A stretch of 64,000 nt of DNA from Cognatishimia sp. SS12. Lineage in GTDB: Bacteria; Pseudomonadota; Alphaproteobacteria; Rhodobacterales; Rhodobacteraceae. Positions 49,301 to 58,235 of this stretch are shown piece by piece. The notes beneath the pieces were generated by a model, which did not search any database, was not told the origin of the DNA, and was given only the letters and a program-made list of their open reading frames with translations. Numbering within the stretch: the stretch's first letter is position 1; the number at the start of each line of letters is the position of its first letter. The stretch spans positions 1 to 64,000 of the forward strand of contig NZ_JAQNCZ010000004.1 of assembly GCF_028369055.1 (NCBI RefSeq). The letters run 5' to 3'. Position numbers and translations under genes: made by a program.

Positions 49301-50075
49301 TCCCTTCCCGGCCGGTATTGAATGGGAATGGACCGGCGATCAGGAGGACGAAGCAGAAAGCCAAGCCTTCCTTGCCAATGCGTTCCTGGGCGCGCTGGGG
49401 CTGATGTTCATCATCCTGCTGGCGCAGTTCAACAGCTTTTACAACTCTGTGCTGGTGCTGCTGGCGGTGGTCCTGTCAACCACTGGCGTATTGATCGGGA
49501 TGCTGGTGATGGATCAGGCGTTTTCGATCATCATGACCGGCACCGGCATTGTGGCGCTGGCCGGGATTGTTGTGAACAACAACATTGTTCTGATCGACAC
49601 CTATCAGGAATACAGCCAGTTCATGCCCCGGATTGAGGCGATTGTGCGCACCGCGCAGGACCGCCTGCGTCCGGTTCTGTTGACCACGATCACCACGATG
49701 GCGGGTCTTGCACCGATGATGTTTGGCCTCAGCCTTGATTTCGTTGGCGGCGGCTATTCCATCGACAGCCCAACCGCCTTGTGGTGGAAACAGCTGGCCA
49801 CTGCGGTGGTCTTTGGTCTGGGCATTGCCACGGTGCTGACGCTGGTCTTTACCCCATCGATGCTGGCGCTGCGGGTCTGGACCTGGACCTATGTCAGCTG
49901 GTTGATCCGCCTGTTTGCGCGCCTCTCTAGGGGCCGCGGCAGCCGCGCGGCACAGGACTGGGCGCTGCGCAAGGCGGCGAAAAAGATCAAGGCACCAGAA
50001 ATCCTTTGGGAAACCGATGGTCATCGCGTAACCTCGGTCCCCAACGCGGAGCCTGACATTAAGGCCGCAGAGTAA
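46365..50075 (+). CDS. RND-family multidrug/solute efflux permease
   Basis: A 1236-residue inner-membrane transporter. AcrB-type features are the N-terminal helix and FPGISAADSETLLVKPMETEL. A conserved helix-4 motif (GLILAVGMLVDGAIVVVEYAD, carrying the proton-relay aspartate) and helix-10 to 12 motifs (GIVALAGIVVNNNIVLIDTYQ) follow. It is about 190 residues longer than AcrB, partly from an extended segment after the central helices and a C-terminal tail. The substrate is unknown. Confidence 0.93.
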   Translation: MIGVVDWAAARARMVLAFIVLSLAVGGFAYWNLPKEGEPDIEIPALFVSVPFPGISAADSETLLVKPMETELADLDGLKKMSSTAAEGYAGVALEFEFGWDKTKIMADVRDSMSTAESQFPAGFDKYSINEINFSEFPIIIVNLTGQVPERTMSKVADALQDRLESLDAVLEAGIAGKRDEMLEVLIDPLRLESYNVTAGELINVVRNNNQLIAAGEIETAQGKFAVKIPSSFDEALDVYTLPVKTNGDRVVTLGDLAEINLTFEDREGTARFNGVNTIALQVVKRKGFNLIDTAELVRQTVEEAAADWPQGLKAAVEVGTSNDQSRIVGSMVSQLEGSVLTAIALVMIVVLAALGTRAALLVGFAIPTSFLLCFALLALMEITISNIVMFGLILAVGMLVDGAIVVVEYADKRIAQGVGPMHAYVEAAKRMFWPVVSSTATTLCAFLPMLFWPGVPGQFMGMLPVTLIFVLSASLVVALIYLPVMGGVSGRLSRTFHNASVALRKRTGWIVRAALVPPSLIIIYLGVMQVLNPQFLLGSAGADGGLGPFVVGFVIFMLGTFAASITVDAVMYERRERRIRVGRKLSPFGWFIKMIAGNPIMPLVSIGVVVAVVMSVFSYFGANNKGVEFFVESEPEQAIVYVLARGNLSLEQRDAIVRQAEDIVLAHPGVKTAFGFAGEGGLNNNTGGAQPPKDTIGQVQFETIPWEDRPDAREPWFTIPLTGITINRAIKAADFDGDLIIDELSAELEKIPGARIEILAADRGPASAKPVHLRVKGDNWENLLTAIDIARDRFDATPGLELIEDTRPLPGIDWQIDVDVQKAGRYGADVATVGAMVQLVTRGILLDTYTPQGNSEEIDIRVRLPEQDRVLSTLDTLKVRTQDGLVPLSNFITRKPVPKLAEINRVDQTRIFDVKAGVMAGQVLLRNADTGAVELVSAEAWSDDAALKEDYEARGFTGVPLTPAVQIETITNWIEETDPFPAGIEWEWTGDQEDEAESQAFLANAFLGALGLMFIILLAQFNSFYNSVLVLLAVVLSTTGVLIGMLVMDQAFSIIMTGTGIVALAGIVVNNNIVLIDTYQEYSQFMPRIEAIVRTAQDRLRPVLLTTITTMAGLAPMMFGLSLDFVGGGYSIDSPTALWWKQLATAVVFGLGIATVLTLVFTPSMLALRVWTWTYVSWLIRLFARLSRGRGSRAAQDWALRKAAKKIKAPEILWETDGHRVTSVPNAEPDIKAAE

Positions 50076-50085
50076 GGGGGCAGAT

Positions 50086-50547
50086 GTGACAGCATTGGCA
50101 GCCATTACGGAAAAAGAGATCAGGGCGTTCATGGGGACCTACCATGACGCCCTGTCGGCGTTTGACCCGGCCGTGGTGGCCGATTTCTGGCGGTTCCCCT
50201 GCGAGTTGGCGACACCACAGGGAAAACGCCATATGTTCACGGCGCAGGAACTGACCACCGAAATGGCGGCAGTGACCCGCCTGTTTGCGTCAAGCCGCAT
50301 CGCGCATATTGATCGCTTTGTCGAATTTGTGCATCTGACCGGCGCGGATGAGGCACTGGTGATCACCCGCGTTGAGGCGACGTTGAACAATGGCACCGAA
50401 GGCCCGCGCTGGACCATGTCCTATATCATGCGACGTCAAAACGAGCGCTGGAAAATCGCGCGCCTCAGCACCAAAGGATTTGCCCTGACCTGGGGCGATG
50501 ATGCATGCGTCGCCGCTCAGGCGGCAACGCCGTCCTCGCTCAACTGA
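50086..50547 (+). CDS. SnoaL-like (NTF2-fold) protein, GTG start
   Basis: A 153-residue protein begun at GTG 50086 after AAGGGGG; an ATG two bases earlier stops at once. It starts EIRAFMGTYHDALSAFDPAVVADFW and continues with a sheet-rich region and YIMRRQNERWKIARLSTKGF, the NTF2/SnoaL fold. No catalytic residues can be assigned. It follows the pump by 10 bases and may be in its operon; its 3' end overlaps the ABC exporter gene by 31 bases on the other strand. Confidence 0.65.
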   Translation: MTALAAITEKEIRAFMGTYHDALSAFDPAVVADFWRFPCELATPQGKRHMFTAQELTTEMAAVTRLFASSRIAHIDRFVEFVHLTGADEALVITRVEATLNNGTEGPRWTMSYIMRRQNERWKIARLSTKGFALTWGDDACVAAQAATPSSLN

Positions 50548-52340
50548 CGGTGCCAAAGCTGGGCATAGCGCCCTTCCTTGGCCAATAGGGCGGCATGAGT
50601 GCCCTCTTCGACAATCCGGCCCTCTTCCAGCACGACAATCCGGTCTGCTTCGGCAATGGTCGATAGACGGTGCGCGATGGTGATCACCGTGCGCCCTTCG
50701 CCAGCTTGCGCCAAGGCATCTTTAATGGATTGCTCGGTCTCAGTATCAAGCGCGCTTGTGGCCTCATCCAGCAGCAACAATGGCGGGTCTTTCAGCAGCG
50801 TGCGGGCGATGCCAACGCGCTGCTTTTCGCCGCCAGAGAGTTTCAGCCCCCGTTCGCCGACCGCCGTTTCATAGCCCTCGGGCAGCGACATGACAAAATC
50901 GTGGATCTGCGCAGCTTTGGCTGCGGCGATCACATCCTCTTCGGTGGCATCATCGCGGCCATAGGCGATGTTGTAACGGATGGTATCGTTGAAGAGCACA
51001 GTGTCCTGCGGCACCACACCGATGGCGTCATGCAGGCTCTGCTGCGTCACGTCGCGCACATCCTGCCCGTCGATCCGCAGACCACCGCCGCTGACATCAT
51101 AAAACCGAAACAGCAGCCGCCCGATCGTGGATTTGCCAGAACCAGAAGCCCCAACAATCGCCACGTTCTGGCCGGCCCCAACCGTCAGGGACACACCTTT
51201 CAGGATCGGACGCGCCTCGTCATAGCCGAACTCGACATTATCAAGTTCAATGCGCCCGCCATCCACCTTCAGCGGCTTGGCATCCGGCGCATCTGAAATC
51301 TCGGCCGGCTGCCCCAGCAGATCAAACATTTCGCCCATGTCGACAAGGCTCTGGCGAATTTCGCGATAAACAGTGCCCAGAAAGTTCAGCGGCATTGTGA
51401 TCTGGATCATATAGGCGTTGACCATGACAAAATCGCCTACGGTCAAAGAGCCGTTTTCAACCCCCATGGCCGCCATCACCATGACAACCACCAACCCGGC
51501 GGTGATCAGGAACGATTGCCCGACATTCAGCCCAGCGAGCGAATAGGCCGTTTTCAGCGCCGCCGCCTCATAACCCTTCATGGAGCTGTCATAACGCGCA
51601 GCCTCGCGCGTCTCTGCGCCAAAATATTTGACGGTTTCAAAGTTCAGCAGGCTGTCGATCGCCTTTTGATTGGCGTCGGTGTCCTGGTCATTCATCACCC
51701 GCCGCAGTTTCACCCGCCATTCGGTCACCTTGAAGGTAAAGGTCACATAGGCGGCAATGGTGACAATGATCACCACGAGATACCAGACATCGAGCGTGAA
51801 ATAGAGAATGGCGGCAATCAGCAGCAATTCAAGGATCAGCGGCCCAATGGAAAACAGCATAAACCGGAGCAGGAACTCAACGCCTTTGACGCCCCGCTCG
51901 ATAATGCGGCTGAGGCCACCGGTCTTGCGCGTGATGTGATAGCGCATCGACAGGTTGTGAATATGGGTAAAGGTTTCCAATGCGAGGCGGCGCAGCGCCC
52001 GCTGCCCGACCTTGGCGAAGATCGCATCCCTGAGGTTCTGAAACAGAACCGTCATCAGCCGCCCCATGCCATAAGCCACTGTCAGCCCCACGGCACCCAG
52101 CATCAGGACCGAAGTCCCTTCTTCGGCCAGCGTATCCACCGCCATCTTGTAGATCTGCGGCACATAGACCGCGATGGCCTTGGACAGGATCAGCGCCAGC
52201 ATCGCCAGCACCACCCGACGTTTTACCCAGGGGTGCTCTTGCGGCCAAAGATATGGCGCAACACTGCGCAAAATGTCCCAGCCAGAACGGTTCTTGGCGC
52301 GCTCAAGCTCTTCGGGGGATGCGGTCCGCCATTTCTGCAT
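50517..52340 (-). CDS. ABC exporter of the ATM1/HMT1 type
   Basis: A 607-residue half-transporter: membrane domain (about 1-330, six helices) fused to an ATPase (about 360-600). Walker A is VGASGSGKST, the signature LSGGEKQRVGIAR and Walker B PPLLLLDEATSALD. Similarity in the membrane part (RALRRLALETFTHIHNLSMRYHITRKTGGLSR, split here) fits mitochondrial Atm1-like exporters of glutathione-linked sulfur species, which are common in Rhodobacteraceae. Substrate not proven. Confidence 0.9.
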   Translation of the reverse strand: MQKWRTASPEELERAKNRSGWDILRSVAPYLWPQEHPWVKRRVVLAMLALILSKAIAVYVPQIYKMAVDTLAEEGTSVLMLGAVGLTVAYGMGRLMTVLFQNLRDAIFAKVGQRALRRLALETFTHIHNLSMRYHITRKTGGLSRIIERGVKGVEFLLRFMLFSIGPLILELLLIAAILYFTLDVWYLVVIIVTIAAYVTFTFKVTEWRVKLRRVMNDQDTDANQKAIDSLLNFETVKYFGAETREAARYDSSMKGYEAAALKTAYSLAGLNVGQSFLITAGLVVVMVMAAMGVENGSLTVGDFVMVNAYMIQITMPLNFLGTVYREIRQSLVDMGEMFDLLGQPAEISDAPDAKPLKVDGGRIELDNVEFGYDEARPILKGVSLTVGAGQNVAIVGASGSGKSTIGRLLFRFYDVSGGGLRIDGQDVRDVTQQSLHDAIGVVPQDTVLFNDTIRYNIAYGRDDATEEDVIAAAKAAQIHDFVMSLPEGYETAVGERGLKLSGGEKQRVGIARTLLKDPPLLLLDEATSALDTETEQSIKDALAQAGEGRTVITIAHRLSTIAEADRIVVLEEGRIVEEGTHAALLAKEGRYAQLWHRQLSEDGVAA

Positions 52341-52451
52341 GGATGCTCGCCTCTTTGATTTGGGGGCGCACGCCGCTCGCGCACGTTGCTCAGTAACCTA
52401 AGCGCTTGCGCAGCAATGAAAACCCCAATGGTAAATTTTGCGGCGCGCGCC

Positions 52452-53963
52452 TTAGCGTGGAACGTTGAAAATCTGGCCCGGATAAATCAGATCCGGGTCG
52501 CGGATGCGATCTTTGTTGGCTTCAAAGACCTTCACGTATTGAATGCCGTCGCCATAGTATTTCTCAGCAAAGGCCCAAAGCGTGTTGCCCGCCACAACCG
52601 TGACAACCACCTGCTCTGTCTCCAGCGCATCTGCCACCGGAGCCAATTCGTCCACCGCCTCGCGTTTGAACGGCGTTTCCAGCCGCGAAATCACTGCGCC
52701 CGCCGCATCAACATGATCAAGCCGCAGCGTATAGATCCCCGCGGCCACGTCGTTGAGGGCCAACGCCCAGCTGTTGTCCTCGGCGATCTGCACTTCGCCG
52801 GTTGCCGCGTTGTCCAGATAAAGCCGCACAAAGCCGCCGCTTCCGGCGCGCCCGGCAAGATCCACGCTGCCCACATCGGAATAGCTGATGCTATCGAGCG
52901 CAATTTCACTGGCGGGCGCGGCCTCTGCAGCAGCGGCCTGCGGGGCCTGCAAAACCCGCACGCCCTCTTTGCTGGTCACGATGACCGCCGGGGCTTGTGC
53001 CGGGCTTGCCTCGGCTGCCGCTGGGGGCTCTGTGGGCATATCCGTGGTCACCGATTGCTCGGTCTCTGCAGCGGGTTGAGTGTCTTGGGCCGGTGGTTCT
53101 GCGGCCTGCGCAATGTCTGTTTCGCCTTCGGCGCTTGCTGTTTGGGCAGTGGCGCTTGGCGTGCTTTGCGTTTCCCCAGCGGCTGGCGCAGGCGCATCCG
53201 CAACTACAATTGCCTCAGCCTGCGTCCCAGCCTCTAGCCCGACGTCTGTCGCGGTCTCGGCCCGTTGCGTCGGTGCCGTGTCATCTGCCTTGTTGTCTGG
53301 GGTGTTTTCCGCGGGCGCTGGGGCAACGGGCGCGGGGCTGTCCGCAGCCGGTGCGGCCTCTGCCACCACAACCGGGGTAATCGGCGCGATCATCACGGTT
53401 TCATCTGAGGCAACTTCGCTCCCGCCCTGCATTTGAACCAGGCTCAGAACGCGCACTTTATCGCTGGGCGCGATCGACACGAAGCTGGTGAAATTGCCAC
53501 GCCCGTCGGCGCGTGTTTCACTCAGCACATCACCATCCAGAAGAATGCGAACATCTGCCTCGGCCAGACCTGTGCCCGCAATCAGCGCGGTGCCGTCAGC
53601 CTCAACACGTACCACGTCAAAACGCGGCGCTGGGGCTGGGGCTGGGGCGGTCTCTGCCATCTCTGGGGCCGCCTCGGCGGGTTCTGGTTCGGCCAATGCT
53701 GGCGCTTCGGCCTCTGCGCTTTCGGGGGCAACAGCAGGCGCGTCGGGTTTGGCCTCTGCGGGTTTGGCGGCTGTCTCTGCCATCGTCTCTTGCGGTTTTT
53801 CGACAGCGGTTTCAGCGGGTTGCGCGGCGGGCATCGCTTCTGGCGCGGTCGGCGCTGCGCGGTCAAACACGCCACCGAAATAAAGCCCCGCGATCAGGGC
53901 GGCAACGCCGGCAGTGCCCAAAAGAAGTGTTTGCGTGGACAAGAATGTTGCGCTTTTGCTCAT
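52452..53963 (-). CDS. LysM-domain protein with long low-complexity region
   Basis: A 503-residue protein with one N-terminal membrane helix (about 10-28). It then has an Ala/Pro/Glu-rich region to about residue 110 and a beta-rich domain (FDVVRVEADGTALIAGTG). A second, longer Ala/Pro-rich linker and another beta domain follow. A C-terminal LysM module (about 453-502: VVTVVAGNTLWAFAEKYYG) closes the protein and binds peptidoglycan. It probably acts at the cell wall; Rhodobacteraceae have related 'Ig-like plus LysM' proteins. Function unknown. Confidence 0.82.
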   Translation of the reverse strand: MSKSATFLSTQTLLLGTAGVAALIAGLYFGGVFDRAAPTAPEAMPAAQPAETAVEKPQETMAETAAKPAEAKPDAPAVAPESAEAEAPALAEPEPAEAAPEMAETAPAPAPAPRFDVVRVEADGTALIAGTGLAEADVRILLDGDVLSETRADGRGNFTSFVSIAPSDKVRVLSLVQMQGGSEVASDETVMIAPITPVVVAEAAPAADSPAPVAPAPAENTPDNKADDTAPTQRAETATDVGLEAGTQAEAIVVADAPAPAAGETQSTPSATAQTASAEGETDIAQAAEPPAQDTQPAAETEQSVTTDMPTEPPAAAEASPAQAPAVIVTSKEGVRVLQAPQAAAAEAAPASEIALDSISYSDVGSVDLAGRAGSGGFVRLYLDNAATGEVQIAEDNSWALALNDVAAGIYTLRLDHVDAAGAVISRLETPFKREAVDELAPVADALETEQVVVTVVAGNTLWAFAEKYYGDGIQYVKVFEANKDRIRDPDLIYPGQIFNVPR

Positions 53964-54062
53964 GGCTGCCCTTTCCCCAATTCTGGCAGTCGATTTAGTT
54001 GAGAGACCGTATCAACTTGGATAACACTGGTCAAAACAGCTTTGAAAAACTTGGAATTTTCT

Positions 54063-54611
54063 ATGTCGACTGCATCTATCTGTGTCTTTTGCGGCTCACG
54101 TTCCGGGGCGAAACCAGAATATCACGCGGCGGCTACGGCGCTGGGCGCTGAAATCGCCGCTGCCGGGTGGCGGCTGGTCTATGGCGCGGGCGACATCGGC
54201 CTCATGGGGGCCGTGGCCCATGGCACCCAGGATGCGGGCGGCGATACGTTTGGCGTCATCCCTGAACATCTGCTGCGTCGCGAGGTTGGCAAGACCGACC
54301 TCACCCGGTTTATCGTCACGGAAAACATGCATGAGCGCAAAAAGCTGATGTTCATGAACTGCAACGCGGTGGTCATGTTGCCGGGCGGGGCCGGGTCACT
54401 GGACGAATTCTTTGAGGTGCTGACCTGGCGGCAGCTGGACCTGCATGAGAAACCCATCGTACTGCTGAATATCGCCGGATACTGGGACCCGCTGATTGCG
54501 CTGTTGGATCATGTGATTGCACAGGGCTTTGCGGATGCCTCCCTGCGCGATTTCATCACCATCGAAGACAGCGTGGAGCGCGCGGTTGCGACCCTGACCC
54601 GTCTGCTGTGA
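54063..54611 (+). CDS. LOG-family (TIGR00730) protein
   Basis: A 182-residue Rossmann-type protein begun at MSTASICVFCGSRSGAKPEY. The LOG motif PGGAGSLDEFFEVLTWRQL matches PGGxGTxxE, with Ser in place of Thr, and a GxG pattern opens the fold. Members of this family include cytokinin-nucleotide phosphoribohydrolases and other nucleotide hydrolases. A role in stress or purine turnover is possible. A TTG at 54042 is the alternative start. Confidence 0.87.
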   Translation: MSTASICVFCGSRSGAKPEYHAAATALGAEIAAAGWRLVYGAGDIGLMGAVAHGTQDAGGDTFGVIPEHLLRREVGKTDLTRFIVTENMHERKKLMFMNCNAVVMLPGGAGSLDEFFEVLTWRQLDLHEKPIVLLNIAGYWDPLIALLDHVIAQGFADASLRDFITIEDSVERAVATLTRLL

Positions 54612-54617
54612 CGCACA

Positions 54618-55832
54618 TCAGTGCGGCTGGCTGAGCGCGGTCATCGCGTCGGGCATCTGGGCCTCCGGATTGTTTTCAAACATGGTGCCCACGGTGCGGA
54701 ACACCGTGAGGCGATCCAGCAGTTCGGCGTTAGAGGATACGCCGACTTTCTCATAGATCATCTGGATCTGATTGCGCACCGTCTTGGGCGAACGCCCGGA
54801 CGCCTCGGCAATCGCCGCCACATTCTGCCCGGTCAGCAAGCCTTTGCAAATCTGCGCCTCCCGCGCGCTGAGATCAAAGACATCTTCCAGCAAAGCGGTG
54901 TTGACCGCATCCTGCACCGATTGGCCGACAAAAATCGCAAACATCTGCTCATCATCCAGCAGGTGGCGATCAATGGCGCTGGCGTCGCGCATCGACGGGC
55001 GAAATGGCGAAATCGCCAACATCAGCGGCGTGTCGCTGGTGTCCACGCGCAAGCCGCTTTGCACCAGGTCGCGGCTGGTTTGCGAAATCTTGTGATAGAG
55101 ATCCGCAGTGTCATATCCGTTTGTCAGCTTTAGCGCGCCGTTCTGGGCAACTTGAAACGGGTCAGAGCGGCCAAGGATCTGCCGCCCGGCTTTGTTGGCA
55201 AAGAGGAATTTGCCCTGCACATCGGTGACGAGCATGGGCAAAATGATCCCATCAAAAAACCCGGTGAACGCCTCGGTCGCGCGTTTGGCCAGCGCCAAGG
55301 CCCGCGCGAGTTGGCTGGCGCGCACCGCATGGGGCGACAACAGTTTGAGCACTTCAAACAGCGGATCATGCAGCTCGGCCTCAAGATCCGGGTCAGCGGG
55401 CAGAGGAAAGCCAAGAAACGCGCCCCGATCCCCATTGTGATCGACCTTCAGGTGCAGGGAATTGCGAAAGCCCATGGGCTGCAGAAAATCCGTGTAGCAG
55501 CGCGCGTTCAACAGCTGCGCCTCAGGAAAATAGTTCTTGGTGCGCACCACAAAGCCGTTGGGCGTGCGCTTGACCGCCTCGGCGATGGTTTCGCCAATTT
55601 CATTCTTCATGTTGAACTCAAAGGGCGATGGGAAAATCGGCGTCTGCCCAGCATTGACATATTCCGGCAACATCGTGTCGCCGTCATAGCCCCACGCCAG
55701 CGCGCCCACACCGGGAAACATTTTGCGGATGGTGGTCAGCAGGCCTTTCCATTGCACGTCTTCAAAGGCGGAGTCGTAAACAACCCCGATCAGCTCCGAG
55801 AGCTCCTCCGGTGAAAAAATTGGTTTGGCCAT
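54618..55832 (-). CDS. LuxR-family transcriptional regulator
   Basis: A 404-residue regulator begun at MAKPIFSPEELSELIG. The C-terminal LuxR helix-turn-helix reads LSAREAQICKGLLTGQNVAAI, ASGRSPKTVRNQIQMIYEKVG (about 335-390). The upstream two thirds form a PAS-like sensory domain (VTDVQGKFLFANKAGRQILG is a PAS core). It lacks the TraR-type pocket residues, so it is not an evident homoserine-lactone receptor. It converges with the LOG-family gene. Confidence 0.85.
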   Translation of the reverse strand: MAKPIFSPEELSELIGVVYDSAFEDVQWKGLLTTIRKMFPGVGALAWGYDGDTMLPEYVNAGQTPIFPSPFEFNMKNEIGETIAEAVKRTPNGFVVRTKNYFPEAQLLNARCYTDFLQPMGFRNSLHLKVDHNGDRGAFLGFPLPADPDLEAELHDPLFEVLKLLSPHAVRASQLARALALAKRATEAFTGFFDGIILPMLVTDVQGKFLFANKAGRQILGRSDPFQVAQNGALKLTNGYDTADLYHKISQTSRDLVQSGLRVDTSDTPLMLAISPFRPSMRDASAIDRHLLDDEQMFAIFVGQSVQDAVNTALLEDVFDLSAREAQICKGLLTGQNVAAIAEASGRSPKTVRNQIQMIYEKVGVSSNAELLDRLTVFRTVGTMFENNPEAQMPDAMTALSQPH

Positions 55833-55961
55833 GGGGCATTTTACACAAATTGCGGCCATGTCTCATGGGCAAAATTACCCAAAGCAAAATGGGGCAGCTT
55901 GCTCAAGCGCGCAGGCTTGGGTCTCGACATACTCAGGATCAACCAAATCAGGGAGATCACG

Positions 55962-56135
55962 ATGACCGCCAAGACTGCCATGGCCCAGACGCCAAACGCG
56001 CCTTTTGCTGCCCCAGGCACCGCAATCGCCCAAGGTCCCATTCTGGCCCTACAGGCCGCCCGGACACGGCTGGTCTATCGCTTATCGCGCCACTTTGGCC
56101 TGCCGGTCATTCTGCCCGGCCAATGGTATATGTGA
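55962..56135 (+). CDS. Small hypothetical protein
   Basis: A 57-residue frame begun at MTAKTAMAQTPNAPF, with GGGAG six bases upstream, and ending LSRHFGLPVILPGQWYM. It has a hydrophobic N-terminal stretch and fits a small protein I have seen in Rhodobacteraceae, but this is not certain. A strong terminator lies just after its stop. It may be a real small gene. Confidence 0.45.
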   Translation: MTAKTAMAQTPNAPFAAPGTAIAQGPILALQAARTRLVYRLSRHFGLPVILPGQWYM

Positions 56136-56140
56136 TGCAC

Positions 56141-56173
56141 AAAAAAACGCCCTCTCGCTTGAGAGGGCGTTTT
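56141..56173. terminator. Bidirectional terminator at the 3' end of sodB
   Basis: AAAACGCCCTCTC and GAGAGGGCGTTTT form a 13-base stem around a 4-base loop. Flanking A and T runs let it serve the small plus-strand gene and sodB on the minus strand. Confidence 0.9.
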
Positions 56174-56196
56174 CACATCAGATTTCGATCCGCAAA

Positions 56197-56796
56197 TTAC
56201 AGGCGGGACGCGACGTTTTCCCAGTTGACCAGGTTGTCCAGGAAGTTGCTGAGATAGGCCGGACGTTTGTTGCGGAAATCGATGTAATAGGAATGTTCCC
56301 AAACATCACAGCCCAGCAGCGCGGTCTGACCAAAGCACAGCGGGTTCACGCCGTTTTCGGTTTTGGTCACCTTCAGGCCACCATCGGTGTCTTTGACCAG
56401 CCAGGCCCAGCCGGAGCCGAACTGACCTGCGCCAGCGGCAGCAAAGTCATCTTTGAATTTCTCGACAGAGCCAAAGCTCTCAACAATCGCTTTTTCCAGC
56501 TCACTCGGCATTGCGCCGTTGTTCGGGCCCATCATTTCCCAGAACTGGTTGTGGTTCCACAGCTGCGAAATATTGTTGAAAATGCCGTTTTGGGCGACCG
56601 CACCCTTGTCATAGGTGCCAACGATGATCTCTTCCAGCGATTTGCCATCCCACTCGGTGCCGGCGATCAGCTTATTGCCGTTGTCGACATAGGCCTTGTG
56701 GTGCAGGTCGTGATGGTATTCCAGCGTCTCTGCGGACATGCCGTGCGCAGCCAGAGCGTCATGTGCATAGGGAAGATCGGGAAGTTCAAAAGCCAT
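56197..56796 (-). CDS. sodB: Iron superoxide dismutase
   Basis: The 199-residue enzyme is begun at MAFELPDLPYAHDAL; the upstream frame is rejected. The metal ligands are H28, H82 (LWNHNQFW), D164 and H168 (CDVWEHSYYID). The composition and absence of a signal peptide fit a cytoplasmic Fe-type enzyme, though Mn use cannot be excluded. It is divergent from ccmI. Confidence 0.96.
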   Translation of the reverse strand: MAFELPDLPYAHDALAAHGMSAETLEYHHDLHHKAYVDNGNKLIAGTEWDGKSLEEIIVGTYDKGAVAQNGIFNNISQLWNHNQFWEMMGPNNGAMPSELEKAIVESFGSVEKFKDDFAAAGAGQFGSGWAWLVKDTDGGLKVTKTENGVNPLCFGQTALLGCDVWEHSYYIDFRNKRPAYLSNFLDNLVNWENVASRL

Positions 56797-57020
56797 GATG
56801 GCCTCCTCAGTTGGTTCGTGCGGTCTCTGGGTCACAGATGTGAGTTTTTGCGCCCCAAGGTCAAGGGCTAAGCCCAAGAAACCCGGGGAAAGCGAAGTTT
56901 TCGAGTGTTTTTCTCGGAAAATGGCACCTGCGCATGCGACAGGTTGCGCCGATCACCTGTTTGGCCCTTTCTTGCGGGCGGCACAGGGTTTACATGAAGG
57001 GGAGTTTAAGGATTACCAAG

Positions 57021-58235
57021 ATGCTGTTCTGGATCATCTCTTTGGGTTTGGCTGCGATCATCAGCACCCTGCTGGCCATCACCCTGTTGCGCGGGCGCAG
57101 CGGCGATCTGGCCCCGGCGGCCTATGACCTGAAGGTTTACAAAGATCAGCTGAGCGAGGTGGAGCGCGACCTGAAACGTGGTGTGATCCGCGCAGAGGAC
57201 GCAGCGCGCCTTAAGACCGAGATTTCCCGCCGCATCCTTGGCGCAGACGCCCAATTGCGCAGCGAAGCGGATCCAGACGGCAAGGCCCCAAGGATCAGCA
57301 CATGGGCCGCCGTGGCCTGCGTGCTGTTCATGACCGGCGGCGCGGCTGTGACCTATGCCATGATCGGCGCGGCGGACTACCCGGATATGCCGCTGCAAAC
57401 CCGCATCGCCGATGCGGCAGAACGTCTGGAAAATCGCCCCCCTCAGGCCGAGGCCGAAGCGGCCCAGCCCGCCCCTGTCCCTGCCGAGGTCGACCCGGAA
57501 TTTCTGACGCTGATGGAGGAGCTGCGCCGCAAAGTCGCCGCCCGCCCGGATGATCTGGAAGGGCACCGGCTGCTGGCGCGCAACGAAGGCAGCCTTGGCA
57601 ATTTCAAAGCCGCCTATCAGGCGCAAGAGCGGGTGATCGCGCTGCGGGGCACCGCGGCCAGCAGCGCCGATTACGTGCAGCTCGCGGACCTGATGGTGCG
57701 CGCAGCCGGTGGCTATGTCTCGCCTGAGGCGGATCAGGCGCTGCGCGCCGCGCTGGAGCGTGACCCAGAGAACGGATTTGCCCGCTATTACACCGGCCTG
57801 ATGCTGACCCAGACCGGCCGCCCCGATCTGACCTTCCGCATCTGGAGCGCCCTGCTGGAGCGCGGCCCCGAAGCGGCCCCCTGGATCGCACCCATTCGGG
57901 CACGCATTGATGATCTGGCCTGGATTGCGGGTGTCAACTACACTGCCCCGGACCCGCGTGGCCCCAGCGCCGAAGATGTGGCCGCTGCCGAAAGCCTCGA
58001 TGCGGAAAGCCGCGCCCAGATGATCAACGCCATGGTTGCCGGTCTGTCAGAACGGCTCGCCTCTGAGGGCGGCAGCCCCGCCGAATGGGCGCAGCTGATC
58101 GTCGCGCTGGCGGTGCAGGGCCGTTCTGAGGACAGCCGCGCCATCTGGCAAGAAGCGCAGGACACATTTGCAGGCAACGCCGATGCGCTTGCCATTCTAA
58201 GCGAAGCCGCAGCGCGCGCAGGACACGAGCAATGA
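57021..58235 (+). CDS. ccmI: Cytochrome c biogenesis protein CcmI
   Basis: A 404-residue protein begun at MLFWIISLGLAAIIS. Two membrane helices (about 1-20 and 92-112) enclose a cytoplasmic leucine-zipper-like loop with YKDQLSEVERDLKRGVI, the CcmI-1 domain. A periplasmic TPR region follows, which presents apocytochrome c to the CcmF/CcmH haem ligation complex. It is unlinked to the ccmABCDG genes, 24 kb away. The stop overlaps ruvX by 4 bases. Confidence 0.93.
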   Translation: MLFWIISLGLAAIISTLLAITLLRGRSGDLAPAAYDLKVYKDQLSEVERDLKRGVIRAEDAARLKTEISRRILGADAQLRSEADPDGKAPRISTWAAVACVLFMTGGAAVTYAMIGAADYPDMPLQTRIADAAERLENRPPQAEAEAAQPAPVPAEVDPEFLTLMEELRRKVAARPDDLEGHRLLARNEGSLGNFKAAYQAQERVIALRGTAASSADYVQLADLMVRAAGGYVSPEADQALRAALERDPENGFARYYTGLMLTQTGRPDLTFRIWSALLERGPEAAPWIAPIRARIDDLAWIAGVNYTAPDPRGPSAEDVAAAESLDAESRAQMINAMVAGLSERLASEGGSPAEWAQLIVALAVQGRSEDSRAIWQEAQDTFAGNADALAILSEAAARAGHEQ

